Below, in pieces: positions 62,101 through 64,000 of a stretch of DNA of 64,000 nucleotides; positions within the stretch are counted from its first letter, which is position 1, and each line of letters begins with the position of its first letter. The stretch covers positions 59,465,172 to 59,529,171 of the forward strand of contig OZ026517.1 in NCBI GenBank assembly GCA_964019695.1, written 5' to 3'. A model generated the notes under the pieces. That model was not told the DNA's origin. It made no database searches and saw only the letters and a list, made by a program, of their open reading frames with translations. The stretch is from Loripinus fragilis (taxonomy: Eukaryota; Mollusca; Bivalvia; Lucinida; Lucinidae). A program made the translations under genes and the position numbers.

Positions 62101-63575
62101 AACAGTAAATTAAAGTGAATACCGGAGCAAAAGAAATCCAACAGGTAAACCCCGAATTAGCAAAATAGTTTTACTTTGATACCCTGGTGGGTGGGGGGGG
62201 GGGGGCAAGATAAACTGGCCTAGATAGCTTGCCCCCATCCCTGCAACTAAGCATACATAACAATGCGACAAAGAAAACAGCTGAATTTGACTTGAATTAT
62301 GTTTATTATTGATACATCTTCACATTCAGATATTTTTTAATAAGTAGAATTAGGAAAATAATTTTACTTTGGGTATCAAAGTACAATTAATTTGCTAAGT
62401 CTACTTATTTTAATCTGGGTGAGGGTCAGGATAAACTGGCCTAGACAGCTTGCCCCCCCCCCCCACCATCCCTGCAACTAGACATACAGTACAATATGAC
62501 AAAGAAAACAGCTGAATTTGACTTGAATTATATTTATAATTGATACATCTTCACATTCAGATATTTAAAAAAAAAGTAGACTTAGCAAAATAATTTTACT
62601 TTGGTTTGGGGGGGGGAGATAAACTGGCCTAGACAGCTTGCCCCCACCCCTGCAAGTAAGTATATGGAACAGTGCGACAAAGAAAACAGCATAATAATCT
62701 TACTTTGATACTCAGGTGGGTGGAGGTTAAGATAAAATGGCCTTGACAGCTTGCCCTCCAGCCCAGCAACTAAGCATACGGACTAATGCGACAGAGAAAA
62801 CAGCTGAATTTGACTTGAATTATGTTTATAATTGATACATCTTCACATTCAGATATTTTTAAATAAGTAGAATAAGAATTAGCAAAATAATTCTACTTTG
62901 ATACCCAGGTGGGTGGGGATCAAGATAAACTGACCTGGACAGTTTGCCCCCAACCCCTAAACTAAGAACAGGGACTAATACGACAAAGACAACAGCTGCA
63001 TTTGACTTGAATTATGTTTATATTTGATACATCTTCACATTCAGACAGATAAATAAGTAGAATTAGCAAAATAATTTACTTTGATACCCAGGTGGGTGGG
63101 GGCCAGATAAACTGGCCTGGATAGCTTGCCCCCATCCCTGCAACTAAGCATACATAACAATGCGACAGTGAAAACAGCTGAATTTGACTTGAATTGTGTT
63201 TATAATTGATACATCTTCACATTCAATTAGTTAAAAATAAGTAGAATTAGCAAAAAAACTTTATTTTGATACCCAGGTGGGTGGGGGCAAGATAAACTGA
63301 CCTAGACAGCTTGCTATCACCCTTGCAACTATGCATATGGAACAATGTGACAAAGAAAACAGCTGAAATTGACTTGAATTATGTTTATAATTGATACATC
63401 TTCACATTCAGATATTTTAAAATTAGTAGACTTAGCAAAGTAATTTTATTTTGATACCCAGGTGGGTGGGGGCAAGATTAGCTGGCCTGGACAGCTGGCC
63501 CCCCATCCCTGCAATTAAGCATATGGAACAGTGCGACAAAGAAAACAGACGAATTTGACTTGAATTATGTATATA
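59146..63575. repeat. Satellite 2: ~186-bp tandem array
   Basis: About 22 monomers containing CTGGCCTGGACAGCTTGCCC, ACCCCTGCAACTAAGCATA, GACAAAGAAAACAGCTGAAT, TTGACTTGAATTATG, TGATACATCTTCACATTCAG and TTTGATACCCAGGTGGGTGG with a variable G-run. The block 59850-60400 recurs at 60610-61160 with a ~758-bp (four-monomer) offset, including shared quirks such as GGTAGGTGGGGGACAAG and GGTGAGGTGGGAGG. Two inverted junctions (59396-59462, 62341-62407) and a repeat B insertion interrupt it. Minus-strand frames here are repeat by-products. Confidence 0.95.
61677..62154 (+). mobile_element. Repeat B inserted in satellite 2
   Basis: AAAGTAAGTAATGGTGCAAA to AACAGGTAAACCCC, nearly identical to 28747-29220. 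The satellite stops within a TTTTTAAATAA block and resumes at GAATTAGCAAAATAG, so a few satellite bases were lost and no clean target duplication is evident. Confidence 0.88.
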
Positions 63576-63913
63576 ATTGCTACATCAATCCATAAATTAA
63601 CAGACCTTTGAGGCAGCCATACACCAGCTTAGATGAAATTTAAGCTTAAAATCACTTAATCTTGATATTTTTTATTCAAGATGATGTTGAGTAATTTGTA
63701 GATAGTTTTACCAATATTAAACCCACAGGCACCAATTTCTCACTTTATGACTTATGGAGGATCTAAATTCATTAAAATCATACAGAAAAATAACAAAATA
63801 TTATGTTTTTTTTTTACTTGTGTTGGGTGGGGGCGAGATAAACATACCTGGACAGCATGCCCCCGGGGGTGAAGATAACCAGGGTGGGGGAGGGGCAAGA
63901 TAAACTGTTACAC
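63576..63913. other. Satellite 2 edge
   Basis: 63590-63815 is unique-looking AT-rich DNA. 63820-63911 has decayed satellite pieces (GTTGGGTGGGGGCGAGATAA, CTGGACAGCATGCCCCC). Confidence 0.5.
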
Positions 63914-64000
63914 CGATACCAACCTCACCCTTTATTTTGATGTGAATCAAGACTCCTTGGTGTTTGGTTTGCATAAAAGATCCCTAACTTATCAATGAAT
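63914..64000 (+). mobile_element. Repeat B fragment, cut by the window end
   Basis: CCAACCTCACCCTTTATTTT, ATCAAGACTCCTTGGTGTTT, AACTTATCAATGAAT follow repeat B order with ~85% similarity. Confidence 0.75.

Overview
The window is AT-rich, intron-containing animal DNA that is dense in repeats. Three things point to a marine invertebrate, most probably a bivalve mollusc: a melatonin-receptor/Tre1-type GPCR gene with four introns; a B-box plus propeller gene with one coding exon, of the kind expanded in bivalves; and a CR1-like retrotransposon carrying a 2A-like motif. The species cannot be named from the sequence. There are no operons, no bacterial genes and no CRISPR. Most long reading frames here are chance frames or lie inside repeats.

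Only two host genes are convincing. (1) 14371-15525 (+) encodes a 384-residue protein: four decapeptide repeats, a B-box-like zinc finger, a short helical linker and a beta-propeller-like C-terminus. (2) 35656-56842 (+) is a rhodopsin-family GPCR in five coding exons: 35656-35965, 37673-37912, 46595-46796, 53404-53610 and 56689-56842. All GT-AG junctions keep frame (phases 1,1,2,2) and give seven membrane segments with an N-R-Y motif. Its first exon starts at a splice acceptor, so the true N-terminus is further upstream and was not found.

Layout. 1-4.8 kb: TTTAATG-rich DNA, a SINE copy, and a TA-flanked inverted-repeat element carrying a second SINE. 4.8-10.2 kb: about 53 copies of a 102-bp satellite with a 411-bp higher-order period. 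11.05-11.4 kb: Tc1-type transposase remnant. 12.2-17.5 kb: B-box gene and several foldback elements. 18.7-24.2 kb: a 1,055-bp TA-flanked element, then a decayed 4.3-kb CR1-like LINE. 24.2-35.6 kb: sparse DNA, a zinc-finger scrap, a second LINE fragment on the minus strand and nested MITEs. 35.7-56.8 kb: the GPCR, whose introns hold TTAA-flanked, TA-flanked and long-inverted-repeat elements. 57-64 kb: a tandem duplication and a 186-bp satellite with inverted junctions.

The two genes show no functional link. The main interest is the mobile-element biology. Two MITE families with different ends share one near-palindromic core. One MITE sits next to a GPCR splice donor. A partial copy of exon 2 forms a decoy acceptor. 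The LINE carries a virus-like 2A motif.
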